From positions 1 through 33,260 of the forward strand of contig CANGJB010000032.1 of the NCBI GenBank assembly GCA_947453945.1: 33,260 nucleotides of DNA. The letters are read 5' to 3'. Origin of the DNA: Sphingomonadaceae bacterium. GTDB lineage: Bacteria > Pseudomonadota > Alphaproteobacteria > Sphingomonadales > Sphingomonadaceae. The notes beneath the pieces are model-generated. The model searched no databases, was not told the origin of the DNA, and was given only the letters and a program-made list of their open reading frames with translations. Positions within the stretch are counted from its first letter, which is position 1. The number at the start of each line of letters is the position of its first letter. Positions 24,502-33,260 of the stretch are shown piece after piece. A program made the translations under genes and the position numbers.

Positions 24502-25605
24502 GTGTTCACCCTCTCCAGCCCGGGGCGCAACCGGGCCAAGGCCGGTTCTCTCCTCGCCATCGCCGCGGCGGCTACGCTGGCTCTTGCCGGCTGCTCGGGC
24601 GGCAGCGCTCCCACAGAAAAGAAAACCGAATTCAGCATCGGCTGGTCGATCTACGCCGGCTGGATGCCGTGGCCTTATGCGCAGCAGGCCGGCATCGTAA
24701 AGAAGTGGGAAGACAAGTACCACATCAAGATCAAGATCGTGCAGGTCAATGACTACGTCGAGTCGATCAACCAGTACACCGCCGGCAAGCTCGACGGCGT
24801 GACGCTGGCCAATATGGACGCGCTCACCATTCCCGCCGCCGGCGGCAAGGACACGACCTCGGTGATCCTGGGCGACTATTCCAACGGCAACGACGGGGTG
24901 GTGATCAAGGGCGCCGCTAATCTTAGCGCGATCAAGGGTCGCTCGGTCAATCTGGTGGAGCTTTCGGTTTCGCACTATCTGCTAGCCCGCGCGCTCGAAA
25001 AGGGCGGGATGGCGATGACCGATGTGAAGACGGTCAACACGGCCGACGCGGATATCGTCGGCGCTTTCGCCAGTGCGGACGTGACCGCGGCCGTCGCCTG
25101 GAACCCGCAGCTTTCGGTGATGCGCGCGCAGCCGGGTGCAAGCCAGGTCTTCTCCTCAGCCGACATTCCGGGCGAAATCCTCGATCTGCTCGTTGTCGAT
25201 ACTGCCACGCTCAAGGCCAATCCGGATCTTGGCAAGGCGCTGGCGGGCATCTGGTACGATACCGTCCAGTTGATGATGCGGCAGGACGCCGAAGGAAAGG
25301 CCGCCCGCGCCGCGATGGCCAAGCTTGCCGGCGCCGCGCCCGAAACCTTTGACAGCCAGCTCAAGACAACGTTTCTCTACACCGATCCCAAGGCAGCCGT
25401 CGCGGCAATACAGTCCCCCTCGCTGGTCACCACGATGACCCGCGTGCGCGATTTCAGTTTCTCCAAGGGCCTGTTCAAGGGCGCGGCTTCGGCCGATGCG
25501 GTGGGCATTGCCTTCCCCGGCGGCAAAACGCTGGGCGATGCGGCCCATGTCACCTTGCGCTTTGACGACAGCTATATGAAGCTCGCTGCAGACGGGAAGA
25601 TCTGA
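24502..25605 (+). CDS. ABC transporter substrate-binding lipoprotein, urea-carboxylase-region type
   Basis: A 367-residue periplasmic binding protein of the nitrate/taurine/NMT1 class found next to urea/guanidine carboxylase genes. The GTG start follows AAGGAG (24488-24493) at ideal spacing. A basic leader and hydrophobic core lead to a lipobox LALAGC, making C31 the lipidated cysteine. The mature part begins FSIGWSIYAGWMPWPYAQQAGI and includes YTAGKLDGVTLANMDAL, typical of the family. It should capture guanidine or a related small nitrogen compound and hand it to the permease 4 bases downstream. The substrate is inferred from the operon. Confidence 0.88.
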   Translation: MFTLSSPGRNRAKAGSLLAIAAAATLALAGCSGGSAPTEKKTEFSIGWSIYAGWMPWPYAQQAGIVKKWEDKYHIKIKIVQVNDYVESINQYTAGKLDGVTLANMDALTIPAAGGKDTTSVILGDYSNGNDGVVIKGAANLSAIKGRSVNLVELSVSHYLLARALEKGGMAMTDVKTVNTADADIVGAFASADVTAAVAWNPQLSVMRAQPGASQVFSSADIPGEILDLLVVDTATLKANPDLGKALAGIWYDTVQLMMRQDAEGKAARAAMAKLAGAAPETFDSQLKTTFLYTDPKAAVAAIQSPSLVTTMTRVRDFSFSKGLFKGAASADAVGIAFPGGKTLGDAAHVTLRFDDSYMKLAADGKI

Positions 25606-25609
25606 GCGC

Positions 25610-26425
25610 ATGCGCTGGATCAACTGGCATTTCTCCAAGCGGGACCGCCTGATCGCGGGCGGCGCGCCGATCCTGCTGCTGCTGGTGATCTACCTGATCA
25701 CGGCCACGGCACGCCATTCCGCCAACCCCTCGGACAAGATCCTGCCGCTCCCCTCGGGGATGGCAAAGGCGATGACCGCGCTGCTGACCACGCCGGATCC
25801 GCTGACCGGCAATCTGGTGTTCTGGGCCGATACGCTTGCCAGCCTGCAGCGGCTCGGCCTCGGCCTTGGCATCGCCACGCTGTTTGCGCTTGTCCTCGGC
25901 CTCCTCCTCGGCTCGTTGCCGCCGGTCCGCGCTACGCTGAGCCCGCTGGTCACCGGCATTGCCGTGATCCCGCCGATCGCGCTGCTCCCCATCCTGTTCA
26001 TCGCCTTGGGGCTAGGTGAGACATCCAAGGTCGTCCTGATCGCCATCGGCGTCGCGCCGGTGATGATCCGCGACATCGCCGCCCATGTCGGCAGCCTGCC
26101 GCGAGAACAGATCATCAAGGCCGAAACGCTGGGTGCAAACTCGTGGCAGATCATCGCCCGCGTCGCGCTGCCGCAGGCGATGCCGCGCCTCATCCAGGCG
26201 ATCCGCCTCGCGCTCGGGCCGGCATGGGTGTTCCTCATCTCCGCGGAAGCCGTGGCCTCAGATATCGGGCTCGGCTACCGCATCTTCCTCGTCCGCCGCT
26301 ATCTCGCGATGGATGTGATCATCCCTTACGTCGCGTGGATCGCCCTGCTGGCCATCCTGCTCGACGTCTCGCTCGCCGCACTCAGCCGCCGCGCCTTCCC
26401 CTGGGCCCATGGAGCCACGCGATGA
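25610..26425 (+). CDS. ABC transporter permease (nitrate/taurine/urea-carboxylase type)
   Basis: A 271-residue inner-membrane protein with about six hydrophobic segments, starting ILLLLVIYLITATA and including LGLGIATLFALVLGLLLG and LSPLVTGIAVIPPIALLPILFIALG. The EAA loop that docks to the ATPase is visible as IIKAETLGANSWQIIARVALPQAMPRLI. It follows the lipoprotein by 4 bases and overlaps the ATPase gene by ATGA, so the three make one importer. The family resembles SsuC/TauC permeases. Confidence 0.9.
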   Translation: MRWINWHFSKRDRLIAGGAPILLLLVIYLITATARHSANPSDKILPLPSGMAKAMTALLTTPDPLTGNLVFWADTLASLQRLGLGLGIATLFALVLGLLLGSLPPVRATLSPLVTGIAVIPPIALLPILFIALGLGETSKVVLIAIGVAPVMIRDIAAHVGSLPREQIIKAETLGANSWQIIARVALPQAMPRLIQAIRLALGPAWVFLISAEAVASDIGLGYRIFLVRRYLAMDVIIPYVAWIALLAILLDVSLAALSRRAFPWAHGATR

Positions 26426-27207
26426 GCGATCTCGGCAGCCCGGTCCTCTCACTCCGCAACGTCTGGATCGAGTACGGCGACAAGGTCGTGCTCGAAAAGG
26501 TGAACCTCGAAGTGACCGAGGGCGCGTTCCTGTCGATCATCGGCCCCTCGGGCGCGGGTAAGAGCAGCCTGCTGCGTCTCATCCTCGGGCAAGAGGCGCC
26601 CACGCGCGGCACCGTGCTGCTCGATGGTGCGCCGCTGAAGGCCGAATGCGGCCCGGATCGCGGCGTGGTGTTCCAGCGCTACTCGGTCTTCCCGCATATG
26701 ACCGTGCTCGGCAATGTCACCTTTGGCCTTGAATGCCCGGCTGCGCCCATTGCTGCGCGCCTCTTTGGCACTGCTCGCCGCAAGGCCGAGGCGCAGGCCA
26801 CCGAAATGCTCGAAGCGGTCGGCCTTGCAGACAGCCTCCATCTCTACCCCGCGCAGATGTCGGGCGGGATGCAGCAGCGCCTCGCCATCGCGCAGGCCCT
26901 CATCAAGCGCCCGCGCATCCTGCTCCTCGATGAACCCTTCGGCGCGCTCGATCCCGGTATCCGGGCAGACATGCACGGCCTTATCACCCGCCTCTGGCGC
27001 GACTACGCGCTGACTGTCGTGATGGTCACGCACGATATCAAGGAAGCCTTCACGCTCGGCACGCGCGTCCTCGCGCTCGACAAGCGCCGGCATGATCCCC
27101 ACGCGCCGCACCGCTACGGCGCGACCGCGGTCTACGACCTTCCCTTGCGCGGCCCCCCAGTGCCCGAAAGCGCACCCGTTCCCGAACCCGTCGCGGCCAC
27201 AACCTGA
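26422..27207 (+). CDS. ABC transporter ATP-binding protein
   Basis: A 261-residue ATPase of the nitrate/sulfonate/taurine import class. Walker A is GPSGAGKS (41-48), the Q-loop region is VVFQRYSVF, the ABC signature is MSGGMQQR from residue 146, Walker B is ILLLDEPFGALD and the switch histidine lies in VMVTHDIKEA. The start overlaps the permease stop (ATGA); a longer open frame upstream only shadows the permease gene. The last 25 residues are Pro-rich (PPVPESAPVPEPV) and may be unstructured. Confidence 0.92.
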   Translation: MSDLGSPVLSLRNVWIEYGDKVVLEKVNLEVTEGAFLSIIGPSGAGKSSLLRLILGQEAPTRGTVLLDGAPLKAECGPDRGVVFQRYSVFPHMTVLGNVTFGLECPAAPIAARLFGTARRKAEAQATEMLEAVGLADSLHLYPAQMSGGMQQRLAIAQALIKRPRILLLDEPFGALDPGIRADMHGLITRLWRDYALTVVMVTHDIKEAFTLGTRVLALDKRRHDPHAPHRYGATAVYDLPLRGPPVPESAPVPEPVAATT

Positions 27208-27220
27208 GAGAGACCTGGCA

Positions 27221-27706
27221 ATGACGATATCATCTTCCGGAGAAACCCCCGGCCTTGCCCGGCTCAGCATGAGCCTCCCGGCCGAACTGTTCCGAAAGCT
27301 CGACATGATGGTGACCGAGCGCCAACTCCCCTCGCGCTCGCAGCTCATGGCCGAACTCATCCGCCACGCGCTCGCCGCGCACGAGGCGTTCACCCGGCCG
27401 GACGAGATGCTCGCCGGTACGATCACGCTGGTCTATCGCGGCGAGCGCGGCCGCGTGCGCCACCAGCTCGCGCAGACGCAGGCGCACTACCTCAAGGAAG
27501 TGATCTCCTCGCAGCACGTCTTCCTCGAAGATGACCAGTCGCTCGAAGTCCTCCTCGTCCAGGGCCCCGCCGCGCGCCTCAAGGACCTTTCGGACGCCCT
27601 GCGCCGTGTGCGCGGCGTCCAGCAGCTCGAACTCGTCACCACCACCGCGCTCCTGCCCCAGCTCTATGAGCCCGAGGTGGACGCACCGCAGGGAGCCGCC
27701 GTATGA
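27221..27706 (+). CDS. NikR-like ribbon-helix-helix regulator lacking most nickel ligands
   Basis: A 161-residue protein colinear with NikR. Residues 11-55 (LARLSMSLPAELFRKLDMM... SRSQLMAELIRHAL) form the ribbon-helix-helix DNA-binding domain, and 65-145 the ACT-like effector domain (GTITLVYRG... SLEVLLVQGP... LRRVRGVQQLELV). Aligned without gaps to E. coli NikR, the square-planar nickel ligands H76, H87, H89 and C95 become A88, H99, F101 and S107, so only one is kept. It probably senses something other than nickel, perhaps a guanidine-pathway compound. It lies between the transporter and enzyme genes and overlaps the next start (ATGA). Candidate targets are the spaced repeats at 24201 and 24416. 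Confidence 0.82.
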   Translation: MTISSSGETPGLARLSMSLPAELFRKLDMMVTERQLPSRSQLMAELIRHALAAHEAFTRPDEMLAGTITLVYRGERGRVRHQLAQTQAHYLKEVISSQHVFLEDDQSLEVLLVQGPAARLKDLSDALRRVRGVQQLELVTTTALLPQLYEPEVDAPQGAAV

Positions 27707-28542
27707 CACAGGCACCATCCAGCGCCTTGGCAAACCCCAACGCTGCCCGCGATCACGCGCGGTCGATGGCGGGCACGGTGGTCGAGGCGATGCCCGTCCT
27801 CCCCCCCGCCGCGCCCGATCTACCAGCAGGCATCGCGGCGGATGCGCTGCTCTGGGAAGAAACCCTAGCTCCCGGCGGCTATGCCACGCGCCGCCTGCCG
27901 CGCGGCAGCCGCCTGCGCCTGATCGACGTTAAGGGCGATGCCTGCGCCTCGCTCCAGATCTTCAACGCCGAAATGCCGACCGAGCGCTACAGTTTTGCCG
28001 ATACGGTGAAGATCCAGTGGAACGCCTATCTCGGCGCCGGCAAGCTGCTCCTCTCCGACATGGGCCGCGTGCTGATGAGCATCGCGCAGGACTCAACTGG
28101 CGGCGCGCACGATACCTTCTCCGGCACCTCCAACGCCCATACCAACGCCGCGAAATACGGTGATGGGCGCAACAGCGGGCAGTTCCCCAACGGGAGAGAC
28201 CGCTTCCTGCTGGGCGCGGCCAAGCACGGCCTTCAGCGCCGCGATATTCACGCTGCCATCACCCTGTTCAAGGGCGCGCGCATTGCCGATGATGGCACGA
28301 TCGAGCCCCAGATCGGCCCCTTCGAGCCCGGTCGCGAGGTGATCCTGCGCACCGAGATGGACGTGATCGTGGTGATCGCCAACGTCCCCCACGTGCTCGA
28401 TCCCAGGCCTGACTACACCGTCACCCCCCTGCGCGCGACCGCATGGCGCGGGCCGGTGGCAGCCGAAGACGATCCCATCCGCACCGCGACGCCAGAGGGC
28501 CTCAGGGCCTTCCTCAACGTCGAAGACTATTACCGCCGGTAA
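27703..28542 (+). CDS. Urea-amidolyase-associated protein 1 (DUF1989), carboxyguanidine deiminase-type subunit
   Basis: A 279-residue DUF1989 protein. The conserved fold begins at about 45 with ETLAPGGYATRRLPRGSRLRLIDVKGDACASLQIFNAE and continues with TVKIQWNAYLGAGKLLLSDMGRVLMSI and GAHDTFSGTSNA. The 40-residue N-terminal extension is of low complexity. Proteins of this pair were long annotated as urea-metabolism accessory factors, and were then shown in Pseudomonas to form a deiminase (CgdAB) converting carboxyguanidine, the product of guanidine carboxylase, to allophanate. This longer subunit lacks the Cys-rich motif of its partner. The start overlaps the regulator stop; the partner begins 13 bases after its stop. 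Confidence 0.87.
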   Translation: MTQAPSSALANPNAARDHARSMAGTVVEAMPVLPPAAPDLPAGIAADALLWEETLAPGGYATRRLPRGSRLRLIDVKGDACASLQIFNAEMPTERYSFADTVKIQWNAYLGAGKLLLSDMGRVLMSIAQDSTGGAHDTFSGTSNAHTNAAKYGDGRNSGQFPNGRDRFLLGAAKHGLQRRDIHAAITLFKGARIADDGTIEPQIGPFEPGREVILRTEMDVIVVIANVPHVLDPRPDYTVTPLRATAWRGPVAAEDDPIRTATPEGLRAFLNVEDYYRR

Positions 28543-28554
28543 GGAGGCAGCCCG

Positions 28555-29193
28555 ATGCAGAACCGCGATCCGCACCATGACGGCCTGCCCGATACCATCG
28601 TCCACGACGAAGTCGTCCCCGCCCGCGCGCCCTGGATTCATCACATCAAGAAGGGCCAGACGCTGCGCATTGTCGATCTGGAAGGCAACCAGGCGGTCGA
28701 CTTTCTGCTCTACAGCGAAGCCGACGACTGCGAGCGCTACAGCGCGCAGGACACCGTCGCGGCGCAAGGCAACCTTTTCCTGCGCTCCGGCACAGTGCTA
28801 CGCTCGAACGAAGGCCGCCCGATGATGACCATCGCCGGCACCACGGTCGAATACCACGACACCATCGGCGGCGCCTGCAGCTGCGAGAGCAACACCCTGC
28901 GCTATGGCCACCACACCAAGGCGCAGCACGCCTGCGTCGAGAACTTCCTTGAGGCCAACCTCACCGAAGGGCGCGGCAAGCGCGACATCGTTGCCAACAT
29001 CAACTTCTTCATGAACGTGCCGGTCGAAGCCGACGGTGCGCTCGGCATAGTCGACGGCATTTCCGCCCCCGGCCTCACGGTCGATCTCAAGGCCGAGATG
29101 GACGTCATCGTCGTCGTCTCGAATTGCCCGCAGATCAACAACCCCTGCAACGGCTTCAATCCTACACCCGTGCGCATGATCGTCGCCGCATGA
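28555..29193 (+). CDS. Urea-amidolyase-associated protein 2 (DUF1989), carboxyguanidine deiminase-type subunit
   Basis: A 212-residue DUF1989 protein, shorter partner of the preceding gene. AAGGAGG lies 7 bases before the ATG. It begins IVHDEVVPARAPWIHHIKKGQTLRIVDLEGNQAVDFLLY, and has the Cys-containing GGACSCESNTLRYG motif near residues 103-116, expected to bind metal or take part in catalysis, followed by NINFFMNVPV and a C-terminal VVVSNCPQINNPCNGFNPTPVR. It should pair with the first subunit to hydrolyse carboxyguanidine. The stop overlaps the carboxylase ATG (ATGA). Family is certain; the guanidine assignment follows from published work on homologous operons. Confidence 0.9.
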   Translation: MQNRDPHHDGLPDTIVHDEVVPARAPWIHHIKKGQTLRIVDLEGNQAVDFLLYSEADDCERYSAQDTVAAQGNLFLRSGTVLRSNEGRPMMTIAGTTVEYHDTIGGACSCESNTLRYGHHTKAQHACVENFLEANLTEGRGKRDIVANINFFMNVPVEADGALGIVDGISAPGLTVDLKAEMDVIVVVSNCPQINNPCNGFNPTPVRMIVAA

Positions 29194-32100
29194 GTTTTGA
29201 CACCGTCCTCATTGCCAATCGGGGCGCCATCGCCACCCGGATCATCCGCACCTTGCGCCGCATGGGGCTGCGCTCGGTCGCGGTGTACTCCGAGGCCGAT
29301 GCAGGCTCTCTGCACGTCTCGGAAGCGGACGAGGCGGTATGTATCGGCGGCGCGCGCGCCAGCGAGAGCTATCTCAATGTCGAGGCGATCCTCGCCGCCG
29401 CCAAGCAGACTGGCGCAGGCGCAATCCACCCCGGCTACGGCTTCCTTGCCGAGAACACCGATTTTGCGGAAAGCTGCGCGGCGGCCGGGATCGTGTTCAT
29501 CGGCCCGACGCCCGACAATATCCGCACCTTCGGCCTCAAGCACAGCGCCCGTGCGCTCGCCAAGGCGCACGGCGTGCCGCTCGCCCCCGGCTCCGAATTG
29601 CTGACGAGCGAGAAAGAGGCCCTCGCCGCGGCCAACGAGATCGGCTTTCCGGTCATGCTCAAGGCCACCGCTGGCGGCGGCGGCATCGGGATGCGCGTGT
29701 GCGAAACCCAGGCCGATGTGCAGGAAGGCTTCGCCACCGTTGCGCGCCTTGGTCAAAGCAACTTCGGCGATGCCGGCGTTTTCCTCGAACGCTACGTCCG
29801 CCGCGCGCGCCATGTCGAAGTGCAGATCTTCGGCGATGGCGAGGGCCGGATCGTCGCGCTCGGTGAGCGAGATTGCTCGCTCCAGCGCCGCAATCAGAAA
29901 GTGGTCGAGGAAGCGCCCGCCCCGCTCCTTCCCGAAAACGTCCGGCAGGATCTCTATGCCGCGGCCATCCGCTTGGGACAGGCTGCGCGCTATCGCTCCG
30001 CCGGTACGGTCGAATTCCTCTACGATGCGGCGCGAGGGGCATTTTATTTCCTTGAAATGAACACCCGCCTGCAGGTTGAGCACGGCGTGACCGAAATGGT
30101 CATGGGGATCGACCTCGTCGAATGGATGGTGCGCGGCGGCGCGGGGGATTTCAGCTTCCTAGATAGCGCCCCCGCCAAACCCCAAGGCCATTCGGTGCAG
30201 GTGAGGCTTTATGCCGAAGACCCGGCGCTCGATTATCGCCCCACTTCGGGCACGCTCACCGCTGTCCAGTTCCCCCCCGATATCCGCACCGAAACCTGGG
30301 TCATGGCCGGCAGCGGAGTCAGCGCCTGGTACGATCCCATGCTCGCCAAGCTGATCGTCCATGCGCCTACGCGCGATCTCGCCGTCACTGCGATGCAGGC
30401 TGCCCTCGCGGAAACCCGCGTCGACGGGATCGAGACCAACTTGCGCTGGCTGCGCGATGTGGTCCGCACGCCCCAGTTCACCAGCGGCGATGTTTCCACC
30501 CGCGTGCTCGATGCGATTGCATACAATCCGCGTAGCGTGCGTGTGATCAGTGGCGGCACGGCCACCACGGTGCAGGACTGGCCCGGCCGCCAGCGCCTCT
30601 GGGCGGTCGGCGTCCCGCCCTCCGGCCCGATGGACGACCAGTCGTTCCGCCTCGGCAATCGCCTACTTGGCAACTTGCAAGGCACTGCGGGCCTCGAACT
30701 GACCCATTCCGGCCCCACCCTCGCCTTCACCGCGCCCACACGCATCGCGCTTACCGGTGCAGATTTCGGTGCAACGCTCGATGGCGCGCTCGTCCCGTGC
30801 GGAAAGGCCATCGATGTCGCTGCAGGCCAGACGCTGACCCTTGGCCGCGCGCGCGGCGGCGGCATGCGCGGCTATCTGCTGTTCGCGGGCGGGCTCGATA
30901 TCGCGCCCTATCTCGGCAGCCGCGCCACGTTCGAGCTTGGCCAGTTCGGCGGCCACGCCGCGCGCCGCCTCGTTGCGGGCGATGTGCTGCACTTCGGCGA
31001 TGAACCCGCCCTGCCCGCACTGCCCGCGACCGCGCTTCCGCGGCTCAGCAACGAATGGACCTTGCGCGTCCTCTATGGCCCCCACGGCGCGCCCGATTTC
31101 TTCACCCCCGATGATATCGCCATGATCGTCGCAGCCGAATGGCAGGTGCACTACAATTCCAACCGCACCGGCGTGCGCCTGATCGGCCCCAAGCCGCACT
31201 GGGCACGCAAGGATGGCGGCGAGGCGGGGCTCCACCCCTCCAACATCCACGATAATCCCTACGCCATCGGCGCGGTTGATTTCACTGGCGACATGCCGAT
31301 CATCCTCGGCCCCGATGGCCCCTCGCTCGGCGGCTTCGTGTGCCCTTTCGTCGTCATCGCGGCAGACCGCTGGAAGCTCGGCCAGCTCGTCCCGGGTGAT
31401 CGCCTGCGCTTCGCCCCCGTCACCATTGCGGACGCCGCTGCCGCCGATGCCGACCAGCAGCGCCTGCTTTCGGCCGGCACGCTTCCCGGCCCGGTGCCGG
31501 ATCGCCCGGTCGCGCACCTCTCGCCAATCCTTGCCGAAATCGCCGAAACGTCGAGCCGCCCTCGCACGATCTACCGCCAGCAGGGCGACCGCAACATCCT
31601 CGTCGAATACGGCCAGATCGTCCTCGACATTGAGCTGCGCATCCGCGTCCACGCGCTGATGGTCGAACTCGAAGCCCAAGCGCTGCCGGGCGTGATCGAC
31701 ATCGTCCCCGGCATCCGCTCACTGCAATTGCACTTCGATGGGAAGCAGCTCGATCAAGCCACCGCGCTCGCCGCGCTGATCGAGGCCGAAGAGCGCCTCG
31801 GCGATCTCGCCGATTTCACCATCCCCTCGCGCGTTGTTCACCTGCCACTCTCATGGCGCGATCCCGCCACGCTGGAGACCATCGAGAAGTACATGGGCGC
31901 GGTGCGCGATGATGCGCCGTGGTGCCCAGACAACATCGAATTCATCCGCCGTATTAACGGCCTCCCCGATGTCGCGGCGGTTGAGAACCTCATCTTCGAG
32001 GCCAACTACCTCGTCATGGGCCTCGGCGACGTCTACCTCGGCGCACCTGTCGCCACGCCGGTCGATCCGCGCCACCGCCTCGTGACGACCAAATACAACC

Positions 32101-32801
32101 CCGCGCGCACCTGGACCCCGCCCAATGTCGTCGGCATCGGCGGCGCCTACATGTGCATCTACGGGATGGAAGGCCCGGGCGGCTACCAGCTGTTTGGACG
32201 CACCGTACAAGTATGGAACACCTACGCCAAAGCAACAGGGGGGCAGACCGACGCCTTCACCGAAGGCAAGCCTTGGCTCCTGCGCTTCTTCGACCAGATC
32301 CGCTTCTATCCCGTCAGCGCGGAAGAGCTGGTGGAATGGCGCCGCGATTTCCCCGCCGGCCGCCGCGCGCTGAAAATCGAACCGAGCGAATTCCGCCTCG
32401 CCGACTACCGCAAATTCCTTGCCGACAACGCGCGGGCCATCAGCGAGTTTGAGGCCCGCCGCCAGTCAGCCTTCGACGCCGAACGCGCAGACTGGCAGGC
32501 GCGCGGCGAATTCGACCGCGTGACCGACCTTGCCGAGGCCGATGCCCCCGCCGCCGGAAGCACGCAAGTGCCAGACGGCACTGACCTCGTCGAGGCCCCC
32601 TTCGGCGGCAGTGTTTGGAAACTGCTGGTCGCCGCCGGAGACGCGGTCAAGGCCGGTGATACCATCGCAGTGATCGAGGCGATGAAGATGGAATGCCCCG
32701 TCGAAAGCCCCGGCACCGGCACGATCGAAGCGCTCTACATCAAGGAGAAGCAGTCCTTGCAGCCCGGCTCACCCATGCTCGCCCTGAGGCGTACGGTATG
32801 A
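29190..32801 (+). CDS. Urea/guanidine carboxylase, biotin-dependent
   Basis: A 1203-residue enzyme. The biotin carboxylase domain (1-450) carries the ATP loop GGGGIGM (162-168) and [10 protein letters not shown] (289-298). A KipA-like carboxyltransferase half follows (about 460-770: [42 protein letters not shown]), then a KipI-like half (about 790-1040, [14 protein letters not shown]... [10 protein letters not shown]). A biotinyl domain ends the protein with K1166 in EAMKME as the biotin site. It adds CO2 to urea or guanidine using ATP. Unlike the fungal fusion, allophanate hydrolase is a separate gene, overlapping here by ATGA. The DUF1989 pair favours guanidine as substrate, because urea carboxylase itself needs no deiminase. 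The start at 29190 overlaps the previous stop. Confidence 0.93.
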   Translation: MSFDTVLIANRGAIATRIIRTLRRMGLRSVAVYSEADAGSLHVSEADEAVCIGGARASESYLNVEAILAAAKQTGAGAIHPGYGFLAENTDFAESCAAAGIVFIGPTPDNIRTFGLKHSARALAKAHGVPLAPGSELLTSEKEALAAANEIGFPVMLKATAGGGGIGMRVCETQADVQEGFATVARLGQSNFGDAGVFLERYVRRARHVEVQIFGDGEGRIVALGERDCSLQRRNQKVVEEAPAPLLPENVRQDLYAAAIRLGQAARYRSAGTVEFLYDAARGAFYFLEMNTRLQVEHGVTEMVMGIDLVEWMVRGGAGDFSFLDSAPAKPQGHSVQVRLYAEDPALDYRPTSGTLTAVQFPPDIRTETWVMAGSGVSAWYDPMLAKLIVHAPTRDLAVTAMQAALAETRVDGIETNLRWLRDVVRTPQFTSGDVSTRVLDAIAYNPRSVRVISGGTATTVQDWPGRQRLWAVGVPPSGPMDDQSFRLGNRLLGNLQGTAGLELTHSGPTLAFTAPTRIALTGADFGATLDGALVPCGKAIDVAAGQTLTLGRARGGGMRGYLLFAGGLDIAPYLGSRATFELGQFGGHAARRLVAGDVLHFGDEPALPALPATALPRLSNEWTLRVLYGPHGAPDFFTPDDIAMIVAAEWQVHYNSNRTGVRLIGPKPHWARKDGGEAGLHPSNIHDNPYAIGAVDFTGDMPIILGPDGPSLGGFVCPFVVIAADRWKLGQLVPGDRLRFAPVTIADAAAADADQQRLLSAGTLPGPVPDRPVAHLSPILAEIAETSSRPRTIYRQQGDRNILVEYGQIVLDIELRIRVHALMVELEAQALPGVIDIVPGIRSLQLHFDGKQLDQATALAALIEAEERLGDLADFTIPSRVVHLPLSWRDPATLETIEKYMGAVRDDAPWCPDNIEFIRRINGLPDVAAVENLIFEANYLVMGLGDVYLGAPVATPVDPRHRLVTTKYNPARTWTPPNVVGIGGAYMCIYGMEGPGGYQLFGRTVQVWNTYAKATGGQTDAFTEGKPWLLRFFDQIRFYPVSAEELVEWRRDFPAGRRALKIEPSEFRLADYRKFLADNARAISEFEARRQSAFDAERADWQARGEFDRVTDLAEADAPAAGSTQVPDGTDLVEAPFGGSVWKLLVAAGDAVKAGDTIAVIEAMKMECPVESPGTGTIEALYIKEKQSLQPGSPMLALRRTV

Positions 32802-33260
32802 CCGCCGCATCTATCGCCGCCGCCGTCAACGCGCGCGAAACCACCGCCGTCGCGCAGGCCCAAGCCGCGCTCGCCCGCATCGCTGCCTATGACGCAATCC
32901 AGCCACAACTCTGGATCAGCCGCGCCGCGCCTGAACAGGTCCTCGCCGCCGCCCGCGCAATCGATGCGCGCATCGCCGCTGGAGAAACGCTGCCCCTCGC
33001 AGGCGTCCCCTATGCCGCAAAGGACAACATCGACGTCGAGGGCTTCCAAACCACTGCCGCCTGCCCCGCCTTTGCCTACCAGCCCGAAGCGTCGGCAACT
33101 GTCACAGAACGCCTCGCCGCTGCTGGCGCGATCTGCATGGGCAAGACCAACCTCGACCAGTTCGCCACCGGCCTTGTCGGCGTACGCAGCCCCTATGGTA
33201 TCCCGCGCAACGCCTTCAACCGCGCCTATGTCAGCGGCGGTTCGAGCTCCGGTTCGGCCA
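32798..33260 (+). CDS. atzF: Allophanate hydrolase, 3' end outside the window
   Basis: The first 154 codons of an amidase-signature enzyme. K75 in [11 protein letters not shown] is the catalytic lysine, and GGSSSGSA at 147-154 holds the cis-serine. The nucleophilic serine and the rest of the gene lie beyond base 33260. Directly following a urea/guanidine carboxylase with a four-base overlap, it is almost certainly allophanate hydrolase, which splits allophanate to ammonia and CO2 and completes nitrogen release. The C-terminal domain typical of the long AtzF form cannot be judged. Confidence 0.9.
   Translation, partial: MTAASIAAAVNARETTAVAQAQAALARIAAYDAIQPQLWISRAAPEQVLAAARAIDARIAAGETLPLAGVPYAAKDNIDVEGFQTTAACPAFAYQPEASATVTERLAAAGAICMGKTNLDQFATGLVGVRSPYGIPRNAFNRAYVSGGSSSGSA

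Noticed and set aside
24502..25605. Thiamine-precursor (THI5/NMT1) transport and a TPP riboswitch
   Set aside because: The binding protein belongs to the same superfamily, but no thiamine-box segments are seen upstream and all downstream genes are for urea/guanidine breakdown.

Overview
The window is GC-rich, gene-dense DNA with Pro/Ala/Arg-biased codons, many 4-base ATGA/GTGA stop-start overlaps and two large TonB-dependent receptor (TBDR) genes. This gene content is typical of Alphaproteobacteria of the order Sphingomonadales (Novosphingobium/Sphingomonas/Erythrobacter-like). That placement is inferred from gene families; no rRNA or other taxonomic marker is present. No tRNA, rRNA, CRISPR array or insertion sequence was seen.

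Region 1 (1-5317, + strand) is a tightly packed acyl-CoA operon: a thiolase cut by the window edge, an acyl-CoA dehydrogenase closely resembling (2S)-methylsuccinyl-CoA dehydrogenase, an HTD2/MaoC-type hydratase resembling mesaconyl-C4-CoA hydratases, a reductase resembling the BciA-type 8-vinyl reductase of (bacterio)chlorophyll synthesis, and a membrane-anchored alpha/beta hydrolase.

Region 2 (5318-18771, + strand) looks like a beta-glucan utilisation locus. It opens with a LacI-type promoter carrying two GTGAACGTTC-type sites, followed by a TBDR gene broken by an out-of-frame internal deletion in its plug domain and then a strong terminator. Next come seven closely spaced or overlapping genes: halogenase-like flavoprotein, SapC, cupin-8 (JmjC-like), second halogenase, GH16 endoglucanase, LacI regulator and MFS transporter. 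A GH3 exo-glucosidase follows with its own copy of the operator. The expected scheme is TBDR import, cleavage by GH16 and GH3, uptake by the MFS protein, and LacI control by the released sugar.

Region 3 (18778-23856, - strand) holds a TPR-sulfotransferase, a fatty-acid-hydroxylase/sterol-desaturase-type membrane di-iron enzyme translationally overlapping it, and an intact TBDR.

Region 4 (23857-33260, + strand) begins with a 645-base AT-richer noncoding segment with several inverted repeats. It is followed by an operon that fits guanidine assimilation: ABC transporter (lipoprotein, permease, ATPase), a NikR-like ribbon-helix-helix regulator that has lost most nickel ligands, two DUF1989 proteins (carboxyguanidine deiminase-type pair), a 1203-residue urea/guanidine carboxylase, and the start of allophanate hydrolase. 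I could not recognise any guanidine riboswitch consensus upstream. The altered NikR-like regulator, two matching spaced repeats and a leader with mutually exclusive pairings are the most promising candidates for an undescribed control system.
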